A stretch of DNA of 64,000 bases from Arthrobacter sp. ES3-54 (lineage in GTDB: Bacteria > Actinomycetota > Actinomycetes > Actinomycetales > Micrococcaceae): the NCBI RefSeq assembly GCF_029504395.1, contig NZ_JAQFIF010000008.1, positions 104,898 through 168,897 on the forward strand. Direction: 5' to 3'. The notes beneath the pieces were generated by a model, which did not search any database, was not told the DNA's origin, and saw nothing but the letters and a program-made list of their open reading frames with translations. This document shows, one piece after another, positions 8,071-16,284 of the stretch; within the stretch, counting starts at the first letter, position 1, and each line of letters opens with the position of its first letter. A program made the translations under genes and the position numbers.

Positions 8071-8160
8071 TCAGGAGATGAGGATGCCGCCGTCGACGAC
8101 GACGATGCTGCCGGTCATGTAGCTGGCGGCGTTGCTGGCCAGGAACAGGGCGACGTTGGT
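8071..8160 (-). pseudogene. Truncated C-terminal fragment of an SDR gene
   Basis: Minus-strand translation gives the last 29 residues of a typical short-chain dehydrogenase, ending ASYMTGSIVVVDGGILIS and a stop. This matches the normal C-terminus of 3-oxoacyl-ACP reductase-like SDRs. No start or N-terminal domain precedes it; the match stops abruptly at 8160, just before the next gene's end. It is a deletion remnant between the CMD and intact SDR genes. Confidence 0.8.
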
Positions 8161-8191
8161 TTTTCCGTTTCAGGATTGTGCGTGGCTTGGT

Positions 8192-8869
8192 TTAGCGGCC
8201 GTCGAAGATGGTCTCGACGTCCCACTCCCCGGTGGGCTGGCTGTGGAGCTGCCAGTAGGCGTCGGCGATCAGCTCGGGGGCCAGGGCGGTGCCGGGCTCG
8301 ATCGACCCGGCGACGGTCACTCCGGCCGCGTGTACCCCGGCCTCTTGCAGTTCGTCGTGCAGCAGTGAGGTCACCGAGCGGAGTGCGGCCTTGCCGATCG
8401 ATAAGGAGGCGTACTCGGCGTGCGGGTAGAGAGAGAGCCCCCCGCCGGTAACCAGGAACGTGCCTTCACCGGCTGCGCGCATTGCGGGCGTGAACACCTG
8501 CGCGGTCGTGACCGCTCCCAGAACGTTGACGGTGAGGGCGCTTAACAGGTAGTCGGTGTCGCTGGTCAGAATGCTGTCCTGGACCAGGGCGGCAGCGTTG
8601 TAGATGACGACGCTCGGTGTGACTCGCTCGGCGAGTGTCTCAAGTGCGGAGCGGCAGGCGCCTGCGTCGGCGGTATCAGCGGTCACCGTGTCGACGGTTA
8701 GGCCTTCGCCGCGGAGATCGTCCGCGGTGGCCGCTAGGTTCTGCTCGTTTCGGGCGATGAGGGTGAGGGCGAAGCCCTCACGGCCGAATCGTCGCGCGAG
8801 TGCGGCGCCGAGGCCGGGGCCGGCTCCGATGACGAGTGCGTTCTTCTGCGTGGGTGCGGTGTCTGTCAT
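8192..8869 (-). CDS. Short-chain dehydrogenase with atypical active site
   Basis: The 225-residue protein has a Rossmann start ALVIGAGPGLGAALARRFG, a VIYNAA segment equivalent to NNAG, and a C-terminal half of SDR type. The usual catalytic YxxxK is altered: the region reads YASLSIGKAAL, placing lysine seven residues after tyrosine, with serine at the normal tyrosine position. Activity may therefore differ from classical SDRs. ATG 8869 follows GGAGAACACCC. It lies between the MFS gene and the SDR remnant on the same strand. Confidence 0.85.
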   Translation of the reverse strand: MTDTAPTQKNALVIGAGPGLGAALARRFGREGFALTLIARNEQNLAATADDLRGEGLTVDTVTADTADAGACRSALETLAERVTPSVVIYNAAALVQDSILTSDTDYLLSALTVNVLGAVTTAQVFTPAMRAAGEGTFLVTGGGLSLYPHAEYASLSIGKAALRSVTSLLHDELQEAGVHAAGVTVAGSIEPGTALAPELIADAYWQLHSQPTGEWDVETIFDGR

Positions 8870-8910
8870 GGGTGTTCTCCTGGGTGGGTGGTGGTCGTGA
8901 TCAGTCGGGT

Positions 8911-10125
8911 CTAGTGAGCGGCTCGGGCGCGGTGAGCGGCGTAGCCGGTGAGGCTGATGGCCGCCAGGATGAGCAGCGCTGCCAGCACGATCAGGAGCAC
9001 GGGGAAGCTCAGGCCGAGCCCGCTGGTGAGTGGGCCGATGCTGGCGCCGAGGAACAGGACGAACCCGTTCACGGCCATGCCGCCGGCACGGTGAGGGGCG
9101 CTTGCTTCACCGAACAGGCTGATCATCGACGACACGGCCAGCGAGATCCCGGCGACGAACACGAGGCTAGCCGCGGCTGTTCCGACGAGGTTTGCTGAGA
9201 GGAGCGCTTCGAGCAGCAGTCCCACGGCTCCGATGACAACTCCGGCGCGGGCGATCGCTGCGAGGCTCCAGCGCCGGGCGAGTGGGCCGACGAGGAGCGT
9301 GGCGAACATGCCGGGCAGCGCGACGAGGCGAAGGAGCATGGTCTGGGAGGAGCCGAGCCCAAGGGCACTCAGGTGGCTTCCGAGCGCGCTATACATTGCG
9401 ACGAAACTCAGCAGCAGCGTGACGTGCGCCGCACACAGCAGCAGCACGGTGGGACGTCTCACGAGCCGAAGAGACGCGGCAAACTGGGTCAGCACACCGC
9501 CGCCACTCTTTGGTGCGCGCGGCTCTTTGATGATCAGAGCGATTACGACCGTGAGCACGAGGAGCGCGGCTCCGCTGATGATGAAGACCCAGCTCCAGCC
9601 GAACCCCTGGGCGACCGTGGACGCGTAGAGCTGCCCCAGGATCCCGGATACCAGGAACGACGTCGAAACTGCACCGATCGCGGTTGCACGCATCCGTGGG
9701 CTCGTCGCGACCGCCATGTAGGCAAGGGCAGTGGGCGGGAAGCTCGCCGCGGCGAAGCCTTGGAATCCGCGGAGCACGGCGAGCACCAGCACTGAAGTGG
9801 CGAAAGCGCAGGCGACGGTCAGCAGCACCAGTGCGGCGAGGCCGATGACCATCACCCGCTTGTTGCCGAGACGATCTGCCAGCGGGCCCCAGATGAGGAA
9901 GCCGACCGCGTAGCAGAGGCCATAGACCGTGGACAGGGCGAAGGTCACGCTTCCGCCGAGCTGCTCGCCCACCGGGCCGGCGAGGGGGATGGCGGCGTAG
10001 AGCTGGGTCAGCACGAGCACGGCGGTGCCGATTAGCAGCAGCACGCGACCAAGCGATGCGCTGTGAACGGGCGCGACGGTACCGTCCGGTGCAGTCGCAT
10101 TCGGGTTGTGCGTAGTCTGTGACAT
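8911..10125 (-). CDS. MFS transporter (DHA1-like efflux type)
   Basis: The 404-residue protein has about 12 hydrophobic segments, as in the drug:H+ antiporter-1 group. Family landmarks include GPLADRLGNKRVMVIG between segments 2 and 3 and a FPPTALAYMA stretch in segment 5. It probably exports a toxic compound related to the neighbouring redox genes. ATG 10125 is preceded by GGAGATTGA, which overlaps the operator at 10133-10148, so bound TetR repressor would cover the translation and transcription start. It is divergent from the tetR gene, the classical efflux-pump arrangement. Confidence 0.92.
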   Translation of the reverse strand: MSQTTHNPNATAPDGTVAPVHSASLGRVLLLIGTAVLVLTQLYAAIPLAGPVGEQLGGSVTFALSTVYGLCYAVGFLIWGPLADRLGNKRVMVIGLAALVLLTVACAFATSVLVLAVLRGFQGFAAASFPPTALAYMAVATSPRMRATAIGAVSTSFLVSGILGQLYASTVAQGFGWSWVFIISGAALLVLTVVIALIIKEPRAPKSGGGVLTQFAASLRLVRRPTVLLLCAAHVTLLLSFVAMYSALGSHLSALGLGSSQTMLLRLVALPGMFATLLVGPLARRWSLAAIARAGVVIGAVGLLLEALLSANLVGTAAASLVFVAGISLAVSSMISLFGEASAPHRAGGMAVNGFVLFLGASIGPLTSGLGLSFPVLLIVLAALLILAAISLTGYAAHRARAAH

Positions 10126-10132
10126 TCAATCT

Positions 10133-10148
10133 CCAACGTTGACGTTGG
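10133..10148. promoter_or_regulatory. TetR operator, pump-proximal
   Basis: CCAACGTTGACGTTGG has perfect 7-bp arms (CCAACGT / ACGTTGG) around two bases. It starts eight bases from the MFS start codon. Confidence 0.75.
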
Positions 10149-10184
10149 TTATCAATGTAGTACCGTTGGAGACAGAAAGCAACG

Positions 10185-10194
10185 CCAACGTTGG
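10185..10194. promoter_or_regulatory. TetR operator, regulator-proximal
   Basis: CCAACGTTGG is a perfect 10-bp palindrome sharing the CCAACGT half-site with 10133-10148. Its centre is 49 bases from the other. A further half-site, CCGTTGG, lies at 10163-10169. Confidence 0.7.
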
Positions 10195-10213
10195 AAAATG
10201 TGAGGGAGCTGTC

Positions 10214-10834
10214 ATGGCCTGGGATGTCGAAGGCACGAAGCGCAAGATCTTGGATGCTGCGACGCAGGAGTTCGCGGAGAAAGGGCCAGACGGCACGACG
10301 ATCGAGCGGATCGCCCTGCTGGCCAAGGTGAACAAGGAGCGCGTATACAACTACTTCGGTGGCAAATCTGAACTGTTCGCACAGGTGCTGCGAGAGCAGC
10401 TCGCCGTCGCCGCCCAGACCGTGTCCCTGGTGTCGGCAGAGCCCTCCGCGGTGAGTGAGTATGCGGGACGGTTGTTCGACTACCACCGTCAGAATCCGGC
10501 GCTTGTTCGCCTCCTGCTGTGGGAGGCGCTGGCCTACCCCGAGGAGGTACCCGAAGAGCACCTGCGACGCGACAGCTATGGCGTGAAAACGGCGGTCTTC
10601 GAAGCCGGCCAGAACGACGGCACACTGACCGGGTCCATCCCTCCGGACGTGATGAACTTCCTCCTCCTCGCCGTCGCCGGCTACTGGGCAGCCCTACCGC
10701 AGGTGGCCCGGATGATCACCGACACCAACGCGAACGACGTGGACGAGACCGCCCGTCGGCGGACCGGTGTCGTGGAGGCCGCACGGCGCCTCACCGCGAC
10801 CGACTCACCGAATCTCATCCAGGAGACCTCATGA
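10214..10834 (+). CDS. TetR-family repressor
   Basis: The 206-residue protein begins with the TetR helix-turn-helix (about residues 8-54): KRKILDAATQEFAEKGPDGTTIERIALLAK, with the typical YNYFGGKSELF end. The C-terminal helical part should bind an inducer and dimerise. ATG 10214 follows GAGGGAG; the frame extends upstream to 10106 but through the operators. It is divergent from the MFS pump and overlaps the following SDR gene by four bases (ATGA), so repressor and SDR are translationally coupled. Confidence 0.92.
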   Translation: MAWDVEGTKRKILDAATQEFAEKGPDGTTIERIALLAKVNKERVYNYFGGKSELFAQVLREQLAVAAQTVSLVSAEPSAVSEYAGRLFDYHRQNPALVRLLLWEALAYPEEVPEEHLRRDSYGVKTAVFEAGQNDGTLTGSIPPDVMNFLLLAVAGYWAALPQVARMITDTNANDVDETARRRTGVVEAARRLTATDSPNLIQETS

Positions 10835-11571
10835 GAATTCTCATCACCGGGTCAGCAGACGGGCTCGGACGCGCCGCGGCCGAGACGCTGCTCACCGCAG
10901 GGCACGACATGGTCGTCCACGCCCGCAACTCCCGCCGCACCGCGACTCTTGACCCGCTCACACGCCGCGGCGCCACGCTCGTCGTCGGCGACTTTACCGA
11001 CAGAGAGGCCGTCCATGCGATCGCATCCGAACTCAACGAGCAGCCGCCCCTCGACTCCGTCATCCACAACGCCGGCGTGTGGAGCGGACCTGCGGTCATG
11101 CCGACCAACATCATCGCGCCCTACCTCCTCACCGCGTTGCTGAACGGGCCGAAACGGCACGTGTACCTCAGCAGCAGCTCCCACTTCGGCGGTCACGCCT
11201 CACTCAAGGACGTCGACTGGGAGGGCCGCCGGGCGGGATCGTACGAGGACAGCAAGCTGTTCGTCACGACTTTGGCCGTAGCACTGGCGCGCCTGCGCCC
11301 CGACGTGCTCAGCAACGCCGTCGATCCCGGCTGGGTTCCCACCAGAATGGGCGGGAAAGGCGCTCCCGACGATCTCGAACAGGGCCATCGCACGCAGGAG
11401 TGGCTCGCCACCAGCGACGACAAGGAGGCTCTGACCAGCGGCAGGTACTGGTACCACCGGCAACCACGTCAACCGCATGAAGTAGTCGCCGACGAGGCAT
11501 TCCAGGATCGCCTGTTACAAGCACTGGCCAAGGAAACCAGCGTGACTTTGCGAGACCGAGATCAGCGGTAG
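10831..11571 (+). CDS. Short-chain dehydrogenase
   Basis: The 246-residue protein has a canonical cofactor motif, TGSADGLGRAAAE, the HNAG segment, a serine-rich catalytic strand (YLSSSSHFGG) and a YEDSK catalytic pair. The VDPGWVPTRMGG loop resembles members acting on quinones or carbonyl compounds. It begins at ATG 10831 within the tetR stop codon region and is probably expressed with the repressor, linking regulation, export and reduction of the same compound. Confidence 0.9.
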   Translation: MRILITGSADGLGRAAAETLLTAGHDMVVHARNSRRTATLDPLTRRGATLVVGDFTDREAVHAIASELNEQPPLDSVIHNAGVWSGPAVMPTNIIAPYLLTALLNGPKRHVYLSSSSHFGGHASLKDVDWEGRRAGSYEDSKLFVTTLAVALARLRPDVLSNAVDPGWVPTRMGGKGAPDDLEQGHRTQEWLATSDDKEALTSGRYWYHRQPRQPHEVVADEAFQDRLLQALAKETSVTLRDRDQR

Positions 11572-11668
11572 CAACCACCGCTGCCCCCAGCGCGTCGAGC
11601 AATGCACTGCAGGTCGCGAAAGCACTGCGCTTAGATGACCGACTGGCCACTTAGCGCAGCAGTTTCCC

Positions 11669-11726
11669 GGCCTATTACCGCTGCGACTCACACCTTAACC
11701 AGACACCGCTAACTGTCTCATAACCC
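11669..11726. repeat. Module-edge repeat copy B
   Basis: Bases 11669-11692 match 3698-3721 at 20 of 24 positions in the same orientation. The downstream CTCATAACCC (11717-11726) corresponds to the palindrome half at 3755. The two copies bracket the IS element and the detoxification block. Confidence 0.5.
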
Positions 11727-11810
11727 AAGTGTCGCAAAACCCATGCGATGCAAGACGACTCAAAGACCGTGCCGCAAGACTGGTTGCGGAAAGTGCCGTC
11801 CTGGCAGCAC

Positions 11811-11873
11811 AACGCGGGGTCACGCAGCGCCCCTAAATGCTCTCTCGGAATGGGCTGTACGTGACCCCGCGTT
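11811..11873 (-). terminator. Hairpin after kinase-PdxA gene
   Basis: AACGCGGGGTCACG (11811-11824) and its exact complement CGTGACCCCGCGTT (11860-11873) form a 14-bp perfect stem with a 35-base loop. It lies 15 bases past the stop of the minus-strand kinase-PdxA gene, where a terminator is expected. No long T-run is seen. Confidence 0.6.
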
Positions 11874-11888
11874 GCTGTTAGCGCGGGG

Positions 11889-14444
11889 CTACTTCTGCAG
11901 CACCGGGCTCGGCGACATCTCCGCGGCCTGGCGCAGGGCCTCGATCATGCTGCGCACGTCCACGATGCCCTTACCCGCGATGTCGAAGGCCGTGCCGTGG
12001 TCCACGGAGGTGCGGATTACCGGCAAGCCCACGGTGATGTTGACGCCGGCCTCGATGCCCAGGACCTTCACCGGGCCGTGGCCCTGGTCGTGGTACATCG
12101 CGACAATCAGGTCGAAGTCGCCGCGGCCGGCCAGGAAGAACGCCGTGTCCGCCGGGAGCGGGCCGCGGGCGTCAATGCCGTCGGCCTGCAGCTTTTCGAT
12201 GGCCGGGGTGATCTTCTCCGCTTCCTCGCCGTAGCCGAACAGGCCGTTCTCCCCCGCATGCGGGTTGATGGCGCAGACGCCGATCTTGGGGTTGGCGATG
12301 CCGGCGCGCTGCATGGCGCTGTAGCCGCGCCGGACGGTGCGCTCCACCAGGCCGGGCTCGATCTTGTTGATCGCGTCGATCAGGCCGATGTGCGTGGTGA
12401 CGTGGATGACCTTGACCTTGGGCGTGGAGAGCATCATGGACACTTCCTCAATCCCCATGAAGTGCGCCAGCAGCTCCGTGTGGCCCGGGTAGACGTGCCC
12501 GGCCTTGTGCAGCGCGGCCTTGTTCAGCGGCGCGGTGCAAATCCCCTGCACCTCCCCCTTCATGCCGAGCTCGCAGGCGATCCGGATGTAGTGGTAGGCG
12601 GCGTTGCCAGCCTCGGCGGATTCCACACCCCAGGGCAGGTCGTGCGAGAGCAGTTTCGGATCAATCACGTTGATGCGGCCCGGTTCGAAGACGGCCTCGG
12701 CCACGTCCTGGATCTCCACGATGTCCGCCTGGACACCCAGCGCCTTTGCACCAAGTTCCAGCCGGTACACGTCCCCAATCACGATGGGGCGGCAGTCCCG
12801 GTAGGCGTTTTCGGCCAGCAGCGCGCCCACCGTGACTTCGGGGCCGACGCCGGCGCCGTCGCCCATGGTGACGGCGATGACGGGGCGGGTGTCCTGTGCT
12901 GTTGCCTTCAAATCGGTGGCATTCAACTCGGCTGCTTTCAAGACTGAATTCATGGTTTCTCCAGATTTTGCGGAAGGGTCGAGTGGTTTTTGGCGTGCGG
13001 TGCCGGCCGGTTCGGTGGCCCGGCGGCTTTGGATCGAGTGGTAGAGCTGCAGCAGGGCCTGGTCATCGCCGAAGCTGCCGGGTTTGGTGCCCACCAGCCT
13101 GCCGTCGTCGGCCAGGCTGACTACTGCCCCGTGCTGTTCGGCGCCGAGCGGCTCCAGCGCCCGGATGCCGAGGCGCTCCAGCACCTCGCGGGCCGTTTCG
13201 CCGCCGGTCAGGATCAGATCGGTCAGGACGACGGCGGCAGCTGGGCTCTGCAATTGCGTGTCCAGGACGTTCGAAACGAAGCGCCCCAGGTTGCTGACGA
13301 TCGCGCCGGCCTCACGGGGATCCATCGTCTCGGCGAAGACGGTCAGGACCACCGGCTCGCCGGCGGCCAGCGCCTCACGCACAATACGGAGCTTGGGGGC
13401 CGTCCCGGGACCACGCAGTTCCTCCGGGCTCAACCCGATGAGCGAGAATCCTCCGGTCTGCAGCTCCCGCAGTTGCCTGCGTGCGGCCTCGGACGCGGAG
13501 CCGACGACGGCGAGCACCGGCCGTGCAGCACCGCTTTCGGCGGGGCCTGCGGTACTGGAGTCTCCTGCGGCAGCCTGCGCGATTCGCGCAGGGACCGGGA
13601 GTTCTGTGTTGGCCGCAGAGCGCGCCGCCGGCCGCACCGTTTGCGCGAGCACAGCGGCGATTCCGCCCGTGCCCACCAGAACGATCCGCCGGCCGCCGGC
13701 GGCATAGTCCATCTGCGCCAGAGCTGCGACCACGGCTTCCAGATCCGCCTTGGTTTCGCCGTCGGCCGCCACGGTCACGGCGTCGTCATTAGAGAACAGC
13801 TGCACGAGCCGATCGGCCAGGTTCGGCGAGCGCACCTCAGCGAGATCCAGTCCCTGAACGGAACTTTCCGACAGTGCGTCCGCCACGCGGGAGGGCGGCG
13901 CACTCGCCTCGGCCTTCCAGAGTCCGGCGTCTGCCAGCGACACTCCGTCCACGTAAGGACGTCCGTCCACTACGGTCCGCCGCAACTGCGGGAGTGCGCC
14001 GGCAATCAGTACGTGGTAGCCGAGGTCCGTCAGGGACGCCACTTCGGCGCCCACGTTCCCCCGCCACAGCGAGTCGATCTTCTTGAACAGCACCAAATTC
14101 TCGGACAGCAACGGCGAGCGCGCCGCATCCGGGCCGGCAATAGCCCCGGCAAAGACCCGGGCCACGGCGGCTGCGGCCTCCTCCGCGGAGGAGGACCTGG
14201 AATGCGTGTCAACGACAAGCACGTCGGAAGTCCCGGGAGACGAACCGTCCCGGTCTCCCGAAAGAACGTCGCCTGAAGGAAAGTCACCCGAAACAACGGC
14301 GTCCGAAAGATTGGCCCCCGAAAGAAGAGAGCCCACGAGGGCAGGATCCAGGAGAACCCGGGTGCTGAGCCCCTGCCGGGCAAAGCACTCCCCTACTTCA
14401 GCGGCGCCGGAAAAGTCGTCGGCCTGTATGAGCACTGTTGCCAT
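11889..14444 (-). CDS. Fused DUF1537 acid-sugar kinase and PdxA2-type dehydrogenase
   Basis: The 851-residue product joins two enzymes. Residues 1 to about 475 are a four-carbon acid-sugar kinase (DUF1537), with the N-terminal IQADDFSGAAEVG motif and a C-terminal nucleotide-binding half (LTGGETAREVLERLG). A linker of about 45 residues leads to a complete PdxA fold (about 520-851), with VTMGDGAGVGPEV, the zinc-site histidines in YPGHTELLAHF, and CAINPHAGENG and AMYHDQGH motifs. By known pathways, such a pair phosphorylates a threonate- or erythronate-type acid and oxidises the 4-phosphate, with decarboxylation giving dihydroxyacetone phosphate. ATG 14444 follows GGGAGGAGGGG. An internal ATG at 12953 with TGGAGAAACC could also yield free PdxA. 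It is divergent from the importer operon. Confidence 0.9.
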   Translation of the reverse strand: MATVLIQADDFSGAAEVGECFARQGLSTRVLLDPALVGSLLSGANLSDAVVSGDFPSGDVLSGDRDGSSPGTSDVLVVDTHSRSSSAEEAAAAVARVFAGAIAGPDAARSPLLSENLVLFKKIDSLWRGNVGAEVASLTDLGYHVLIAGALPQLRRTVVDGRPYVDGVSLADAGLWKAEASAPPSRVADALSESSVQGLDLAEVRSPNLADRLVQLFSNDDAVTVAADGETKADLEAVVAALAQMDYAAGGRRIVLVGTGGIAAVLAQTVRPAARSAANTELPVPARIAQAAAGDSSTAGPAESGAARPVLAVVGSASEAARRQLRELQTGGFSLIGLSPEELRGPGTAPKLRIVREALAAGEPVVLTVFAETMDPREAGAIVSNLGRFVSNVLDTQLQSPAAAVVLTDLILTGGETAREVLERLGIRALEPLGAEQHGAVVSLADDGRLVGTKPGSFGDDQALLQLYHSIQSRRATEPAGTARQKPLDPSAKSGETMNSVLKAAELNATDLKATAQDTRPVIAVTMGDGAGVGPEVTVGALLAENAYRDCRPIVIGDVYRLELGAKALGVQADIVEIQDVAEAVFEPGRINVIDPKLLSHDLPWGVESAEAGNAAYHYIRIACELGMKGEVQGICTAPLNKAALHKAGHVYPGHTELLAHFMGIEEVSMMLSTPKVKVIHVTTHIGLIDAINKIEPGLVERTVRRGYSAMQRAGIANPKIGVCAINPHAGENGLFGYGEEAEKITPAIEKLQADGIDARGPLPADTAFFLAGRGDFDLIVAMYHDQGHGPVKVLGIEAGVNITVGLPVIRTSVDHGTAFDIAGKGIVDVRSMIEALRQAAEMSPSPVLQK
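12953..12968 (-). promoter_or_regulatory. Internal ribosome binding site and start for stand-alone PdxA part
   Basis: On the minus strand CTGGAGAAACC precedes ATG 12953 (residue 498 of the fusion) at ideal spacing, in frame with the PdxA domain. It would give a 354-residue PdxA protein, the normal family length. It may be a relic of two separate genes or a functional second start. Confidence 0.55.
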
Positions 14445-14462
14445 GTCCCCTCCTCCCTTGGA

Positions 14463-14582
14463 TCGAACTGGACGTTGATTTGGTATTGGAACTGGCACTT
14501 GAACTGGATTGCGGGCCAGCAAATGAGCTGGCAATAAAGCTGGCTATCGAGCTCTTCATCAAGCTGTCGATGTCTTCATCAT
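14463..14582. repeat. Degenerate 12-bp tandem repeats in divergent promoter
   Basis: Ten consecutive 12-base units fit a loose consensus with GAACTGG or AGCTGG at a fixed phase, for example TTGAACTGGATT (14499) and ATGAGCTGGCAA (14523). They fill the space upstream of the kinase-PdxA start. Whether they bind a regulator or are a decayed minisatellite is unknown. Confidence 0.6.
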
Positions 14583-14591
14583 GACACAACT

Positions 14592-14628
14592 GCGCGAATC
14601 GCGCTACGACTGTTGCGCAAAACGCGCA
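14592..14628. promoter_or_regulatory. Paired palindromes upstream of importer operon
   Basis: GCGCGAATCGCGC (14592-14604) is a perfect 13-bp palindrome. TGCGC (14614-14618) and GCGCA (14624-14628) form a second, with centres 23 bases apart. They lie in the divergent promoter between the kinase-PdxA and importer genes and are good operator candidates, perhaps for the DeoR regulator encoded at 24013-24798. Confidence 0.5.
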
Positions 14629-14706
14629 TCCGTGGCAAGGTGATCCATGTAACACGGCGCAGGCCATCCGGTCCCCAGCCGTCCCCGTTCTACCGAGAGG
14701 TCAACG

Positions 14707-16281
14707 ATGACCGTTCTTCCTCAAGGAAGTGAGATTTCCCGGCGCCGCCTGCTGCAATTCGGCGGATTGGCTGGACTTCTCCTGGGCACAGGCACCGTCG
14801 CCGGATGTGCCGGCCCCACCGGCCTGCCGGGCCCCAGCACCCTGACCCTGGCGCTCAACCGGTCCCTGGTCAGCCTGGACAACAAACTCAACCAGTTCGA
14901 CGCCGCCGTCACGGTCCAGCGCGCCGTACGCCAGGGCCTCACCGCCATCGGCCCCGAAACCAAGCCAGTGCTGGTCCTGGCCGAAAGCTTCGTGATGACC
15001 TCGCCCACCACCTGGACGGTCCGGCTCCGCGAAGGCATCAAATATTCCGACGGCACTCCCCTGAAGATCGAGGACGTCGCAACGGCCCTCAAGATGTACC
15101 AGCAGGTCCAGGGCTCGTTCGTGGCCGGCTTCTTCCCCGAGTTCCCCACCGTTGTCCCCGTGGATGACCGGACGTTCCGGATGGAATCCAAGAAGCCCAT
15201 CCCCATCCTGGATTCGCTCATGAGCATGATCCTGATCAGCCCCGCGGCCAAGAACAAGCCCGAAGAACTCCAGGACGGCGTGGGCACCGGCCCGTACGTC
15301 GTGACCAAGTTCAACCGCGGCGCCGGCACCTACAGCCTGCGCCACAACGAGAATTACTGGGGCCCGGCCCCCAAGGTGGACAACGTCGAGGTCAGGTTCC
15401 TCCCGGAGGAATCCAGCCGCGTCATTGCGCTGCGCAGTGGCGAGGTGGATGTCATCGACTCCATCACGCCGGACTCGCGCGAACAGCTGGCCGGACTTCC
15501 CGGCGTCGTCCTTAAAGAGGCATCCAGCCTGCGGCTGAACCAGATCTTCTACAACTTCCGCAAGCCGGCCGGGCACCCGTTGGCCGATGCCCGGGTCCGT
15601 GAGGCCCTTAGTTGGGCCATCAACGGCGAAGCGCTGGTCAAGGACGTGCTGGTGAACTCCGTCAGCCAGGCCGAGGGCGTCACTCCGTCCAGCCTGACCG
15701 GCTTCGCCAAGACCGGCACCTACATCTACGATCCGGAGAAGGCCAAGGCCAAGCTCAAGGAGCTCGGCGTCAACGACCTCAACCTGAAGATCATCTGGGA
15801 AACCGGCGAATTCGCGTCCGACACCTCCGTGATGGAGGCCCTGGTGGAGATGTTCGGCAACATCGGCGTCAAGGCTCAGCTCCAGCAGTTCGAACCCGGC
15901 GGCAACATCCTGGCCTGGCGCCAGGGCAAGGAAGGCGACTGGGACCTGCTGGGCAACGGCTTCAGCAGCCCCACCGGCCTGGCCATCACCATGATGCAGG
16001 GCATGTACGCCGGCACCGCGGAGAAGGAAAAGACCCGCGACACGTACCAAGGGTACGTGGTTCCCGCTGTGCAGGCCAAGATCCAGGCCGCCGCGTCCGA
16101 AGTTGATCCCGTCCGCCGGCAGCAGCTGATGGAAGTTGCCCAGCAGGCCATCTGGGAGACCTGGCCGTGCGCCTGGGCGTTCGTGCCCAAGTCCGTACTG
16201 GCCCACCGGGAGCGGGTGGGCGGCCTTTCGCTGGCGCCCACCAACTCCTACCCGCTTGCTGACGTCCGGCTGGAGGCCTGA
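14707..16281 (+). CDS. ABC importer substrate-binding lipoprotein (family 5)
   Basis: The 524-residue protein is a peptide/nickel/oligosaccharide-type solute-binding protein. Its N-terminus has a twin-arginine signal, SRRRLLQFGG, a hydrophobic stretch and a lipobox-like TVAGC at about residue 37, so it is probably Tat-exported and lipid-anchored. Internal landmarks include LREGIKYSDGTPLKIEDV and the YWGPAPKVDNVEVRF segment typical of the family. It would capture a solute outside the membrane for the permeases encoded next. Context with sugar-acid enzymes suggests an acidic sugar or oligosaccharide rather than peptides. ATG 14707 follows GAGAGGTC. The permease gene starts three bases after its stop. 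Confidence 0.9.
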   Translation: MTVLPQGSEISRRRLLQFGGLAGLLLGTGTVAGCAGPTGLPGPSTLTLALNRSLVSLDNKLNQFDAAVTVQRAVRQGLTAIGPETKPVLVLAESFVMTSPTTWTVRLREGIKYSDGTPLKIEDVATALKMYQQVQGSFVAGFFPEFPTVVPVDDRTFRMESKKPIPILDSLMSMILISPAAKNKPEELQDGVGTGPYVVTKFNRGAGTYSLRHNENYWGPAPKVDNVEVRFLPEESSRVIALRSGEVDVIDSITPDSREQLAGLPGVVLKEASSLRLNQIFYNFRKPAGHPLADARVREALSWAINGEALVKDVLVNSVSQAEGVTPSSLTGFAKTGTYIYDPEKAKAKLKELGVNDLNLKIIWETGEFASDTSVMEALVEMFGNIGVKAQLQQFEPGGNILAWRQGKEGDWDLLGNGFSSPTGLAITMMQGMYAGTAEKEKTRDTYQGYVVPAVQAKIQAAASEVDPVRRQQLMEVAQQAIWETWPCAWAFVPKSVLAHRERVGGLSLAPTNSYPLADVRLEA

Positions 16282-16284
16282 ATC

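Larger units (their letters stand above)
11572..11888. other. Boundary between accessory block and sugar-acid island
   Basis: This 317-base stretch has no supported gene. It carries the second module-edge repeat (11669-11726) and the hairpin at 11811-11873. Confidence 0.5.

Noticed and set aside
14701..16206. 501-residue minus-strand open frame
   Set aside because: It mirrors the substrate-binding protein gene, has no family resemblance and no SD; a GC-rich shadow.
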